From Fulvitalea axinellae (GTDB lineage: Bacteria > Bacteroidota > Bacteroidia > Cytophagales > Cyclobacteriaceae): a stretch of DNA of 64,000 nt. Positions 48,201 to 55,275 of this stretch are shown in pieces. Position numbers and translations under genes: made by a program. Below the pieces are notes generated by a model, which saw nothing but the letters and a program-made list of their open reading frames with translations, was not told the origin of the DNA and did not search any database. Numbering within the stretch: the stretch's first letter is position 1; each line of letters starts with the position of its first letter. The DNA lies in contig NZ_AP025314.1 of NCBI RefSeq assembly GCF_036492835.1, forward strand, positions 3,142,010 to 3,206,009, written 5' to 3'.

Positions 48201-49102
48201 ACAGAATCCGGCTTAGACGGCGACAGATTCTCCCCTAAAAGCTCTTTATAGTAATATTCTAAATGTTTTTCGGTAAATGAATTCAGCTTAGTCTTAACAT
48301 GACTAAAAAGCTTGATGAATGTAATCAACAATGCGATGTCGGGACTATGTTTGCCATTTTGAGACAGCGTCTCGACTAATAACTTTTCGGAGGTACTGAC
48401 TGTATATGTAATCGTTTGAAAAAGCTCATCGTAAATTAAGTGAAGGTCATTGATAAACTCCGTTAATAGGCTATCCAGCTCTTCAGGCTCTTCCTCTTCA
48501 TCACTTTTAACGACCTCCCTATCGCTAAATATCCAAATCTGATTTAAAGAGCTTGTAAGCGATAATACTTTAACACCCAAAACACCTTGTTCTGCCAATG
48601 TTTCCATTTGAGCCTGAAAGGTTTCGTACGTTCTGGAAAGACTGAACTTTATCGCATTATATAAGCCTCCATTAAGTTTACTTTCATAATCATCCTTAAA
48701 TTTTCTGGACCTCAGATACCATCTGTCCAACAATTGGAAAAGCTCCGAAACAAAACTATACAACTCGGAAAGCCTTTGTCTTTTTTCGTCTTCGTCCTCA
48801 TCCCCACTCAAATTCCCGCTTAACTTTGCCCACCTGTTTTCCAATCCTTTTATATCAGTCGAAAGGATTTCCGAGAAAAGGACTGCCGAATCCGATTTAA
48901 AGAAGAAGGACCAGTCTCCGTCGATCTTATTTTTTGAATTATAATAATTTATGTTTTCGGAAAGAACTCTTAAATAGAGTAGAAAATCAGTCAGATTACG
49001 CTCATCTGGCAAGATATAGTCAGGGGCAATAGCTCGAACCATGCGATGTTCCCGCATGGTCCCGTTTGATTCACTGATATACCCCTTGCTTAGCTCCGAC
49101 AT
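45257..49102 (-). CDS. eCIS baseplate protein, gpJ/gp6-like (Afp11/Pvc11-type)
   Basis: This 1,281-residue protein has an N-terminal half that starts with conserved-looking RAIAPDYILPDERNLTDFLL, NINYYNSKNKIDGDWSFFF and a helical region. The C-terminal third carries the baseplate-J signature: GKSPESDRDFYARVSERLRH, RALTGWDFERLVLENFQDIS, FLSRVSSPFATIRTMNPIFE, and a closing LRYLESLSYVRFVTGF. In Afp/PVC, Afp11 and Afp12 form the wedge of the baseplate. No separate Afp12-like gene is visible in the window, so this large protein may cover both roles, or the second wedge gene lies outside. It starts 24 bases after the gp25 gene and ends 3 bases before the fibre-like gene. Confidence 0.88.
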   Translation of the reverse strand: MSELSKGYISESNGTMREHRMVRAIAPDYILPDERNLTDFLLYLRVLSENINYYNSKNKIDGDWSFFFKSDSAVLFSEILSTDIKGLENRWAKLSGNLSGDEDEDEKRQRLSELYSFVSELFQLLDRWYLRSRKFKDDYESKLNGGLYNAIKFSLSRTYETFQAQMETLAEQGVLGVKVLSLTSSLNQIWIFSDREVVKSDEEEEPEELDSLLTEFINDLHLIYDELFQTITYTVSTSEKLLVETLSQNGKHSPDIALLITFIKLFSHVKTKLNSFTEKHLEYYYKELLGENLSPSKPDSVHLVMELADQFQTCELPEGLLFPADTNKDGSVNYYQLSRSIELNRVRVEQLKTLFVSKNRNFAFSDNKYRIVSNVYASPIANSIKGEGPAFSDPRRWPTFGEEQYGLSEAERTMSDAELGFIVSSPVLLLQDGVRTVHLRLRFNLRSMSALVDILDDVVTQEGVSVYDAFHKLLGHSLTLYYTSVEGWAKVKKCDIVPPKDWLSGEIGIVFTLSPSDSPLVRLPEDLETDIKLSRPAVKVILGNENAMYPYSFFSDLLVEEITIDVDIKGSKNLLVYNEGGRVDVSKSFYPFGTSPHIDSYMLVGNPELFSKDLNGINLNIKWSNLPSEHGGFETYFKEYGKDVDNDSFKVSVKALSDYKFLPEANDDDLVYGLFETKEDGTLSDTKTLSNISVDKLSIRKNPELDEIPEYTTSTKTGFLKFELIEPSMAFGHEIYPSLYANTVTDSVEKNFKTFFSSKKGRGKMALPKQPFLPYVSDLSLDYSASTTIYFSAQNTLQKTYNKHEQVAHITPFGHQFVFDKGKVSNRHIVPQFTADGYLFIGLSGAGKDQTASIYFELRKRLRSGGNGIRPRLVWQYLDNEDWFDFGQRDIVADSTKGFTTSGIVELRLPKSFGKENTSMPNGLHWIRVVASGDVHTLSDTVLVAAQGVKADWKGTLNGKGNWKEHIKAKTIRSFQTGIPEVRFVEQPFDSFGGKSPESDRDFYARVSERLRHKNRALTGWDFERLVLENFQDISQVRCLTHSTAPSLVGSKQLCMVLFPVVETNDKFYEPRLDFARLETVRKFLSRVSSPFATIRTMNPIFERVKVSCRVVFEDNPGEERQSDGYNISRLNEDIYQYFCPWLYGEREGVGLGGSFELEHLLRYLESLSYVRFVTGFSVIHLYKNEKNETIKKDSATDLGLSKKMKASSPASILMPVARHDIRVIEKTIHELPTASALDNMEFDVDFVVEDREDDDELGIRGKENKPTEDPDEFTQITINV

Positions 49103-49125
49103 TAGCTCAAAAACTGAATCAACTT

Positions 49126-49557
49126 TTAATAATCAAGTTTGATATTCGTTCCTTCTTCCAGATAGAAAGGATAAACCATATTGGTCCGGACATTAATTTT
49201 CCGGATAGTGTAAAACAGGTTCACCCGAATAACTCCGTCGATATATTCCGAAGCGTCCACCACCACCTCGTTAAGTGTAACACGAGGCTCAAAACGCAAA
49301 ATCGCACGTTTGACAATATCTTTGATAGTGTTTAGCGTATGGCTGTCAATTGAAGCGAAACTCATAGATTTCAAATCGCATCCGAATTCGGGGTTCATGG
49401 CCCTCTCGCCAGGAACAGTCCCCAAAATCAGGGCCAAGCTTTGCTCGATATCCTTTTCCTCGGAAACCATTTTCACGGTATCCCGCGCCTTATCAAACGA
49501 AGGGGGAAAAGACCAACCCGTTCCTAAAAACGAGGATTTTTCGACCGATTCGTCCAT
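49126..49557 (-). CDS. eCIS baseplate wedge protein, GPW/gp25 family (Afp9-like)
   Basis: This 143-residue protein has the gp25 core: TGWSFPPSFD near the start, EKDIEQSLALILGTVPGERA, the EPR sheath-initiating loop as RFEPRVTLNEVVVDA, and a final strand region with NMVYPFYLEEG. gp25-type proteins connect the baseplate hub to the first sheath ring. It starts 1 base after the PAAR gene stop, so the two are translationally linked. Confidence 0.95.
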   Translation of the reverse strand: MDESVEKSSFLGTGWSFPPSFDKARDTVKMVSEEKDIEQSLALILGTVPGERAMNPEFGCDLKSMSFASIDSHTLNTIKDIVKRAILRFEPRVTLNEVVVDASEYIDGVIRVNLFYTIRKINVRTNMVYPFYLEEGTNIKLDY

Positions 49558-49558
49558 G

Positions 49559-49867
49559 CTAGCCTCCCATTTCCACTGTAGGGCAACCAGAAGACACTAC
49601 GCCCCCGTGGGCTGTAGAATCGCCTTGGCGAACCGCAGGGCGTTTGCATAAAAACACTTGTCCCGACCCTTTAAGCACCGAATTCGGACTAGGGGAAACA
49701 CATAGAGCAATATCTCCCATTACGGCCGCCGGTAATTTCCCTACCGTGACCGTCATGGCCCCGGGGCCCATCAAAATTACACCAACATGAGGCACTACTA
49801 CCGGCCCGTATGTATCCTGTTGCGGGCAGGTGTGCATATCAAACATTCTGGCTGCTGGTTGTCCCAT
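49559..49867 (-). CDS. PAAR-domain spike tip protein (Afp10-like)
   Basis: This 102-residue protein is made almost entirely of a PAAR cone: PAARMFDMHTCP, PVVVPHVGVILMGPGAMTVTVG, LPAAVMGDIALC, and AVRQGDSTAHGGVVSSGCP. His and Cys residues at the expected places (HTCP, C in ALCV, TAHGG, GCP) could bind the tip metal. It sharpens the VgrG-like spike. It is now 162 bases downstream of an IS element that separates it from the spike gene. Confidence 0.95.
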   Translation of the reverse strand: MGQPAARMFDMHTCPQQDTYGPVVVPHVGVILMGPGAMTVTVGKLPAAVMGDIALCVSPSPNSVLKGSGQVFLCKRPAVRQGDSTAHGGVVSSGCPTVEMGG

Positions 49868-50027
49868 AAAACAGTATTAAGATTTTTAGAAACCAAAAAA
49901 CAAATAATAAAGCTCACAAAGCCCAACAACACTACCCTAATGGTATTTATTCTTTGGCGGAATGCCGTTGCTTCCACCAAATCAGAATTGATTTTTAATA
50001 CGCAATTATATTGCCAGCCTTCATCAT
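49868..50027 (-). other. Short region between PAAR gene and IS element
   Basis: The AT-rich 160 bases were, before the insertion, the spacer between the spike and PAAR genes. A minus frame here encodes a hydrophobic peptide (49980-49798, TIRVVLLGFVSFIICFLVSK) but it starts at GTG and overlaps the PAAR gene, so it is not called. Confidence 0.3.
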
Positions 50028-50029
50028 TA

Positions 50030-50053
50030 AGTACCCCTCCAAAAATAATTCGA
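50030..50053 (+). repeat. left terminal inverted repeat of IS630 element
   Basis: Begins agtacccctccaaaa and ends taattcga; pairs with the right end. Confidence 0.8.
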
Positions 50054-50101
50054 GTTTAGCTTCGTATGCCCACGTAAATTATTAAATCTGTAAATTTGGT
50101 C

Positions 50102-50377
50102 ATGCGTTTTTTGAACCTATCATCATCGACCGTCAACCGTTTAGAAACTCTTGTCAGAAAGAGTGAGAATTATCGGGTAAGGCAAAGAGCCCAAGCCATG
50201 CTTTTTAGTGCCAAGGGGTATCAACGATCCCAGATCAGCGATCTGTTGAGTGTCACAACGGAAACCGTATCGTCTTGGTTCGATCAAATTGAGGAGAATG
50301 AAGACTGGGACCTTAAAGACCTTCCGGGGCGTGGGCGGAAACCTATAATTGGGGAGGATAACTCCAAAAAAATTTGA
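50102..50377 (+). CDS. IS630 transposase N-terminal frame (helix-turn-helix)
   Basis: This 91-residue frame starts at ATG 50102. It has a winged/HTH domain of the IS630 type: YRVRQRAQAMLFSAKGYQRS, QISDLLSVTTETVSSWFDQI and LPGRGRKP. It ends at a TGA just after a run of seven A residues (50365-50371). The catalytic part is in the overlapping frame 50349-51101, so a full transposase needs a +1 ribosomal shift or transcript slippage at the A7 run. Confidence 0.85.
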   Translation: MRFLNLSSSTVNRLETLVRKSENYRVRQRAQAMLFSAKGYQRSQISDLLSVTTETVSSWFDQIEENEDWDLKDLPGRGRKPIIGEDNSKKI

Positions 50378-51101
50378 GTATGTGGATAAGAATGTCCCAC
50401 GAAGCCTTTGTCAAGTGGTGCAATGGGCTCAAGAGAACTGTTCCGTTACCGCATCCCGCGCGGTCCTGTCCCGATTATTAAGGTTTGCCGGATACAGCTA
50501 CAAAAGAATGCGGGTCAGCTGTTCCCACAAACGGGACAAGGTGCTGTTTGATTTCTTTAAAACGGAGATACAGGAGCTTAAGAAGATGGAAGATGAAGGT
50601 GAAATAGATTTGTATTCGTTTGACGAAATGGGAGTGAACCTGTCACCGGTCGTTCCTTATGGATGGCAAAAGGTTGGAAAAACACACCGACTATCCAGTA
50701 TGCCCAGCAGCAACCATACGGTTGTCGGTTTTGTGAATCGGAAATGCGATTTCCACGGATTCAGAGTTGACGGCGCGGCAACGGCTGAAACCACCGTCGC
50801 ATGCATTAATGATTTTGTCGATCAAATAGAAAAGAAAACAGTTGTCCTAATCGATAATGCAAGCATCCACAAAGCGATATTCGTCAGAGAGAAAATGGTT
50901 GAATGGGCAGGCAAAGGCTTGTTCCTTCAGTTTATACCGGCATATTCTCCCGAGCTAAATTTCATCGAGAGGCTTTGGCTCGAATTCAAGCATCGATGGC
51001 TTTCAAAGCCGAACTATTTTGATTCAATAGAAGAGCTGACAAAAGCCATCGATGATGTCATTAGAGGGATTGGGACAAAGTATCGAATTAATTTTGAATG
51101 A
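50349..51101 (+). CDS. IS630 transposase catalytic frame (DDE domain)
   Basis: This frame overlaps the N-terminal frame by 29 bases. The DDE triad is visible: Asp in LYSFDEMGVNL, Asp in VVLIDNASIHKA, Glu in YSPELNFIERLWLEFKH. All three catalytic residues and the C-terminal end are present, so the product could be active if fused. It has no good start of its own and is best read as the second half of a frameshifted transposase of about 333 residues. Its stop codon lies inside the right inverted repeat, as is common in compact IS630 elements. Confidence 0.88.
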   Translation: MGRITPKKFEYVDKNVPRSLCQVVQWAQENCSVTASRAVLSRLLRFAGYSYKRMRVSCSHKRDKVLFDFFKTEIQELKKMEDEGEIDLYSFDEMGVNLSPVVPYGWQKVGKTHRLSSMPSSNHTVVGFVNRKCDFHGFRVDGAATAETTVACINDFVDQIEKKTVVLIDNASIHKAIFVREKMVEWAGKGLFLQFIPAYSPELNFIERLWLEFKHRWLSKPNYFDSIEELTKAIDDVIRGIGTKYRINFE

Positions 51102-51106
51102 CTACT
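51083..51106 (-). repeat. right terminal inverted repeat of IS630 element
   Basis: Reverse complement begins agtagtcattcaaaa and ends taattcga; 19 of 24 positions match the left repeat. The last base also completes the stop codon of the spike gene. Confidence 0.8.
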
Positions 51107-52911
51107 TAATTGATGCTGACCACCGCGCCCTCAATAGTCAAAGGCCCAGTCGCTTTTAGCTCACCAATAGCAGAACTTTCGGCCTGCCACTGTAGCTTTG
51201 CGCTTTGTTTTATATTCATCCCATCCAAAGAAACATCACCGATTTCCGTACTTACGCTAACATCGCTCATACAAGAAAAAGTCAATTTTCCTTTAGACGC
51301 ATCAATCGTCACGTCCTTGGCACTAGTAATCGTCACCCCTTCTTTAGAAAGCTTCACACTATTACCATTCGGATCGGTCAATTCCATTTGCTTCATCATA
51401 TCGTCAAGCTCAACGACATTTCCCCCCGGAGTCTCCGCAGTCAACTTTTTGGACTGTTCATCCACTACTACCTTAAAGTCTTTTGGAGTCACGAATCCCT
51501 TTTGCGCATTTTGAGCACTTATTGAGAATGGCGGAGCGTTCTTTTTTCCATAAAGCGAACCGAGAATAATAGGAAAACGCGGATCATCCCCGACAAATCC
51601 TAAAACTACCTCGTCCCCCACTTCTGGGATAAACTGGGCTCCATGGCTACTGGAAGCGTAAAAAGTAGCCAACCTTGACCAGACCCCCTCCCCGTCCGGA
51701 TCTACCGCCGGACAATCGATCAACAAACGACTCTGCCCCAAAGGGTCGGAAGCCAGTTTCTTAACCTTACCCATATGCAAACCCGAAACACCGGGAACCA
51801 ACACGTAAGGATCTTCCAAAGACGGATGCGACTGCCCTATCATTGGATTTATATCGCCCAAGGCCAATTCCGTAATCCATTGACCGCCACGAACCACATG
51901 TTTTACACCGCTAATAAATACCGGGCCATTGAACCTGTCGCCAAAGCCGCTTAGCGTAACCGCCGTATTCACTTCAAAGGTCGAATCGCCGGGAAAGCTT
52001 ATTCTACCCACCACGGCCGCCATTCTCGAAAAAGCAAACATCGCGTCAGACCACGCTTTCACCTCTCCACTTTCCGCATAATAAGAGGAAGCAAAGCCCG
52101 TACCCTCATCATCGGAGACTTCGGCTAACGACGAAGCGTCGAGCTCACCCGGAAAACTGTACCCCGGATCCGTTCCGGTAGCCTTAACCGGCGCCATCTG
52201 TTTTGGGTCCCAAGACGCTCCTTCAACGGAATCGACTTGATGAACAGAATCAATTTCGACGTCAAAACCGATTATATTCATTCCATAATCCAGAACCTTT
52301 CCTTCTTCCGCCTCAAAGGACGGCGCGGTAATGATAATTCCCGTTTCATCATCCTCCACAACCAAACCGTTCATCCAAGCCCGTTTTCTGATAAAATCCC
52401 AATCCGACACATTGTGCTGCGTTATACTCGGATGCTTTGTCGACGTCGCGTCTATTTGGCCTTTTAAACCGTGAGCGGAAAGAATATCCATCATCACGTC
52501 GCTATCCTTCATTTCCGGATAAGTTATATTCTTCCGTCCATTGACCAACACCGTTGATTTAAGCCTGCAATGCAACACTAATTGCGAGCTTACCTTTCCG
52601 CCGGTTTTCCGTGTCTTGATTCTGTGCCCCGTAATGATTCCATCAAAAATGGTATCGGCGGTATTTTGATAACCGGCACTCACGGTTACCGCTCCACCGA
52701 CTTCAAAAGTATCATCGGAACTCATTAGAAAATCCTCATCCTGGGTCTTTCCGTCCACCAAGATAATCTTTGCGGTGGTGAGCTTGCTCAATTGCCTATC
52801 CACTTGCAAGGATTCCAACTGATAACTTTCGTCAAGTTCCTGCTTGTTTACGGCAACTTTTACCGTTAATCCATCAACTTCCGTATACGTAGTCTGTCCT
52901 GGAGCTCCCAT
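51106..52911 (-). CDS. eCIS VgrG-like central spike protein (Afp8-like)
   Basis: This 601-residue protein combines a gp27-like hub (about 1-370; ITGHRIKTRKTGGKVSSQLV, WDFIRKRAWMNGLVVEDDET) with an OB-fold domain (VDPDGEGVWSRLATFY, GAQFIPEVGDEVVLGFVGDD, FPIILGSLYG, about 385-465). A triple beta-helix needle of short repeats closes the protein (VTITSAKDVTIDASKGKLTF; SVSTEIGDVSLDGM). It trimerises to form the piercing spike and is capped by the PAAR protein. The stop codon TAA (51108-51106) is formed by host TA plus the terminal base of the IS element; the original stop was also TAA, so the product is unchanged. Confidence 0.95.
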   Translation of the reverse strand: MGAPGQTTYTEVDGLTVKVAVNKQELDESYQLESLQVDRQLSKLTTAKIILVDGKTQDEDFLMSSDDTFEVGGAVTVSAGYQNTADTIFDGIITGHRIKTRKTGGKVSSQLVLHCRLKSTVLVNGRKNITYPEMKDSDVMMDILSAHGLKGQIDATSTKHPSITQHNVSDWDFIRKRAWMNGLVVEDDETGIIITAPSFEAEEGKVLDYGMNIIGFDVEIDSVHQVDSVEGASWDPKQMAPVKATGTDPGYSFPGELDASSLAEVSDDEGTGFASSYYAESGEVKAWSDAMFAFSRMAAVVGRISFPGDSTFEVNTAVTLSGFGDRFNGPVFISGVKHVVRGGQWITELALGDINPMIGQSHPSLEDPYVLVPGVSGLHMGKVKKLASDPLGQSRLLIDCPAVDPDGEGVWSRLATFYASSSHGAQFIPEVGDEVVLGFVGDDPRFPIILGSLYGKKNAPPFSISAQNAQKGFVTPKDFKVVVDEQSKKLTAETPGGNVVELDDMMKQMELTDPNGNSVKLSKEGVTITSAKDVTIDASKGKLTFSCMSDVSVSTEIGDVSLDGMNIKQSAKLQWQAESSAIGELKATGPLTIEGAVVSIN

Positions 52912-52997
52912 AGGTTTGGTGTTTCTTAAGTTATTAAATCAATTCCGAAAAAGGCCTAGAGCCAATAAAACACCCGCAAAAAACGATAGCCAAACAG

Positions 52998-53672
52998 CTA
53001 TCTACGTAAAGGGGGAAAAACGATTTTCTTTCCTGCGGGAATAGAAAGAAAATTAATAATACCGTTAGCCTTGGCTACTTCTATATAGTATTTTGTATCT
53101 CCATAAACCTGCTTGCATAACCTCGGCAGATTGTCTCCCGCCATAAAAGTATACACGTGCGTAAGGTCAGGGGAATTGTTATTTTCTTCGCTCGCCTTTG
53201 TTGATGGATCTACATATCGATTAAACGAGATATCGACAAAAGCCCTTACCGGCGTACCATCCGGAGCCATTGGCCCATACTCGATATCCATAGTCCTAAG
53301 CGTGCAGGTAAACGGTTCCTGCTCGCCCCAAAGCACCTTCAGATAAGGCGGAGTGTGTATCGATCCGTCCACTTCGGCGCATACTTGCCGGAGTTGCATT
53401 ACGGCATTCAAAACGCTATCGCAACCTTCGACAACACCCGTGGCGTCGAGATAAAACGCAAAACTTAATACTTGATTATAATCGTTTGGCTTCGGATCCG
53501 AAACAGACTTACCGGAAGCCAATACATTTTGGGCGGTCGGGGTTTGGAAAAAAGAATATTTGAGCGTAGACGGGTTAATCTGCATCTTGAACGGTTCGCC
53601 AAGTTGCTTTCCGAACCCGGGATCTCCGTAAGCCTCTATTGTCAGTTTTTCGAGCTTGGTACTTGTAGCCAT
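52998..53672 (-). CDS. eCIS LysM-domain baseplate protein (Afp7-like)
   Basis: This 224-residue protein has an N-terminal gp53-like domain (TIEAYGDPGFGKQLGEPFKM, QINPSTLKYSF, LSFAFYLDATGV, LKVLWGEQEPFTCTLRTMDI) and a C-terminal LysM domain (about 165-224; HVYTFMAGDNLPRLCKQVYG, YIEVAKANGIINFLSIPAGK). In Afp/PVC this protein glues the tube, spike and sheath start together. It lies 86 bases upstream of the spike gene. Confidence 0.93.
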   Translation of the reverse strand: MATSTKLEKLTIEAYGDPGFGKQLGEPFKMQINPSTLKYSFFQTPTAQNVLASGKSVSDPKPNDYNQVLSFAFYLDATGVVEGCDSVLNAVMQLRQVCAEVDGSIHTPPYLKVLWGEQEPFTCTLRTMDIEYGPMAPDGTPVRAFVDISFNRYVDPSTKASEENNNSPDLTHVYTFMAGDNLPRLCKQVYGDTKYYIEVAKANGIINFLSIPAGKKIVFPPLRR

Positions 53673-53697
53673 AACTATAAATCCAGACTAATTGAAC

Positions 53698-53865
53698 CTA
53701 ACGTTTATCTTCCATTTCTCGCAATAATTCACCTACCCGTTCCATACATTCCATTACGATCTGCTCCACGTCCGCCTCAGTCAGGCTTTTCCTATCTGAT
53801 TCCGGGGCCACGGTCGGCGCACCGATTTTTGTTATTATAGAAAAGGAATCAATCTTAACAGGCAT
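53698..53865 (-). CDS. DUF5908 small eCIS-associated protein
   Basis: This 55-residue protein starts at ATG 53865 (MPVKIDSFSIITKIG), the pattern MPVxIxxLxIKxxV of the DUF5908 family found between ATPase and LysM genes of Bacteroidota injection systems. It ends with a helix IVMECMERVGELLREMEDKR. The function is unknown. It lies 42 bases downstream of the ATPase gene and 25 bases before the LysM gene. A longer in-frame start at 53904 adds a non-conserved 13-residue tail. Confidence 0.8.
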   Translation of the reverse strand: MPVKIDSFSIITKIGAPTVAPESDRKSLTEADVEQIVMECMERVGELLREMEDKR

Positions 53866-53907
53866 AGTCGAATAGTTTAAATCATTTGATTTATCAATAA
53901 TCAAAAA

Positions 53908-55275
53908 TCATTCCACCGCTATACCTTCTTTTATATACTCTTTCTTTATACCGTTTAAAAGTGTTTTCAAAGTCACCATACCGTCCTTGTTCATGGTAGC
54001 CATTAAGGCGCAATATCTCAATACGTTTATTATCGCTCCTCCGGCCAAATCATAACGCGTGGCGACTTCCATAAAATCAATTCCGCTATCAAGCCTTAAA
54101 CCTTTGAAAGCGCTAGTCCAGAGTTTATGCCTTTGTTCCACTTCCGGTTTGGCGAAATATACCATCGACTGAAACCTACGTTGAAACGCCGGGTCGATAT
54201 TATCTTTAAGGTTTGAAGCCAAAACGACAACTCCGTCATAATCTTCTATTCTCTGCAAGAGATAAGCCACCTGCTGGTTAAGATGCTGTTCGCTAAAACC
54301 GGAACTTCCGCTTTGTTGCGCCCGTTTTCCGAACAACGCGTCTGCTTCGTCAAAAAACAGGATCCAGTCTTTATGCTCCGCTGTATCAAAAATAGTCGCC
54401 AAGTTTTTTTCCGTATCACCTATATACTTTGATATAACTTGTGATAAATCGATGCGATAAACCTCCCTGTTCGTATACTTACCGATTAAGCTGGCCGTAA
54501 GTGTTTTACCTGTGCCCGGAGGTCCGTAAAACAGCGCTCTGTAACCTGGTTTTATAAATTTGGAAAGCCCCCATTCCTCCATAATCTTGGGGCGGTTTTC
54601 CAACCACATTATTATCTGCTGGATTTCGTTAAATACATGGTCATCAAAAACCAAATCATCCCACGAGAGCTTTGTGGAAATCCGGATAGCGGGGAATTTA
54701 CTGGTATAATTCGGTTTAAAAGGTTTACCCGTAATCAGATAACTCAAGTATTCTTCGGTAATCCGCAACATACCGCTTAAAGGCGTTTCCGGATTATCTT
54801 GTTGCTGGTTATTATCCAGTTTTAGAATATTGTATTTATTAAAAGGGTGTTCATCCTCAAAAAAGGTTAAAACTCTGGTTCTTTTCGCCAAGTTACTTCC
54901 TGAAACAAGAAATGCGGCCGTTTCCCCTGTAGGCAAAAAGCCTTGGAAATATGTGGTCGGGGCACCTCCAAACTCAGTATAAGCTCTATCGTAGAGTTTA
55001 TTTTTGGTGAAAAACACGTCGAGCATTTGAGGCATTACATGAGGAACCAACCCCAATAAAAGAATAAGCCTTTCCGCTCTGCTGAATTTGAAACCATTGA
55101 TTATTTGCGCATAAATGGACGGATCCCGCTCAAGGTTAGGAGCCGGAACGTCCTCCACATCCCGATATTCACAACCTTCGCCAAAATACAGCTTCATACG
55201 CGTGTCAAGCACTGCGCTAAACCAGCGAAGTTCCGCCTCTAAGGTACGGACATTCGGATTTACCTCCATTCCCAT
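53908..55275 (-). CDS. eCIS AAA+ ATPase (Afp15-like)
   Basis: This 455-residue protein has an N-terminal helical domain (LEAELRWFSAVLDTRMKLYF, LLLGLVPHVMPQMLDVFF) followed by one AAA+ module. Walker A is LFYGPPGTGKTLTASLIG (about residues 250-267) and Walker B is WILFFDEADALFGKRA (about 303-318). Sensor 1 is VVVLASNLKDNIDPAFQRRF, with arginine fingers in the RRF. Afp15-type ATPases are required for particle assembly. Its ATG overlaps the end of the tape-measure gene by 16 bases, so the two are translationally coupled. Confidence 0.95.
   Translation of the reverse strand: MGMEVNPNVRTLEAELRWFSAVLDTRMKLYFGEGCEYRDVEDVPAPNLERDPSIYAQIINGFKFSRAERLILLLGLVPHVMPQMLDVFFTKNKLYDRAYTEFGGAPTTYFQGFLPTGETAAFLVSGSNLAKRTRVLTFFEDEHPFNKYNILKLDNNQQQDNPETPLSGMLRITEEYLSYLITGKPFKPNYTSKFPAIRISTKLSWDDLVFDDHVFNEIQQIIMWLENRPKIMEEWGLSKFIKPGYRALFYGPPGTGKTLTASLIGKYTNREVYRIDLSQVISKYIGDTEKNLATIFDTAEHKDWILFFDEADALFGKRAQQSGSSGFSEQHLNQQVAYLLQRIEDYDGVVVLASNLKDNIDPAFQRRFQSMVYFAKPEVEQRHKLWTSAFKGLRLDSGIDFMEVATRYDLAGGAIINVLRYCALMATMNKDGMVTLKTLLNGIKKEYIKEGIAVE

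Larger units (their letters stand above)
50030..51106 (+). mobile_element. IS630-family insertion sequence, 1,077 bp, TA target duplication
   Basis: Imperfect 24-bp terminal inverted repeats lie at 50030-50053 (agta...ataattcga) and 51083-51106 (tcgaattaa...tact), matching at 19 of 24 positions. They are flanked by TA at 50028-50029 and 51107-51108, the target duplication of the IS630/Tc1-mariner group. The element carries two overlapping transposase frames on the strand opposite to the host operon. Confidence 0.9.

Noticed and set aside
49798..49980. 60-codon minus frame with a hydrophobic helix between IS element and PAAR gene
   Set aside because: GTG start, overlaps the PAAR gene by about 70 bases, and the hydrophobicity is explained by T-rich spacer DNA.
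39936..51000. Interpretation as a classic type VI secretion system
   Set aside because: The sheath is a single long phage-type protein rather than TssB/TssC, and no TssJ, TssL, TssM or ClpV-like gene is present.
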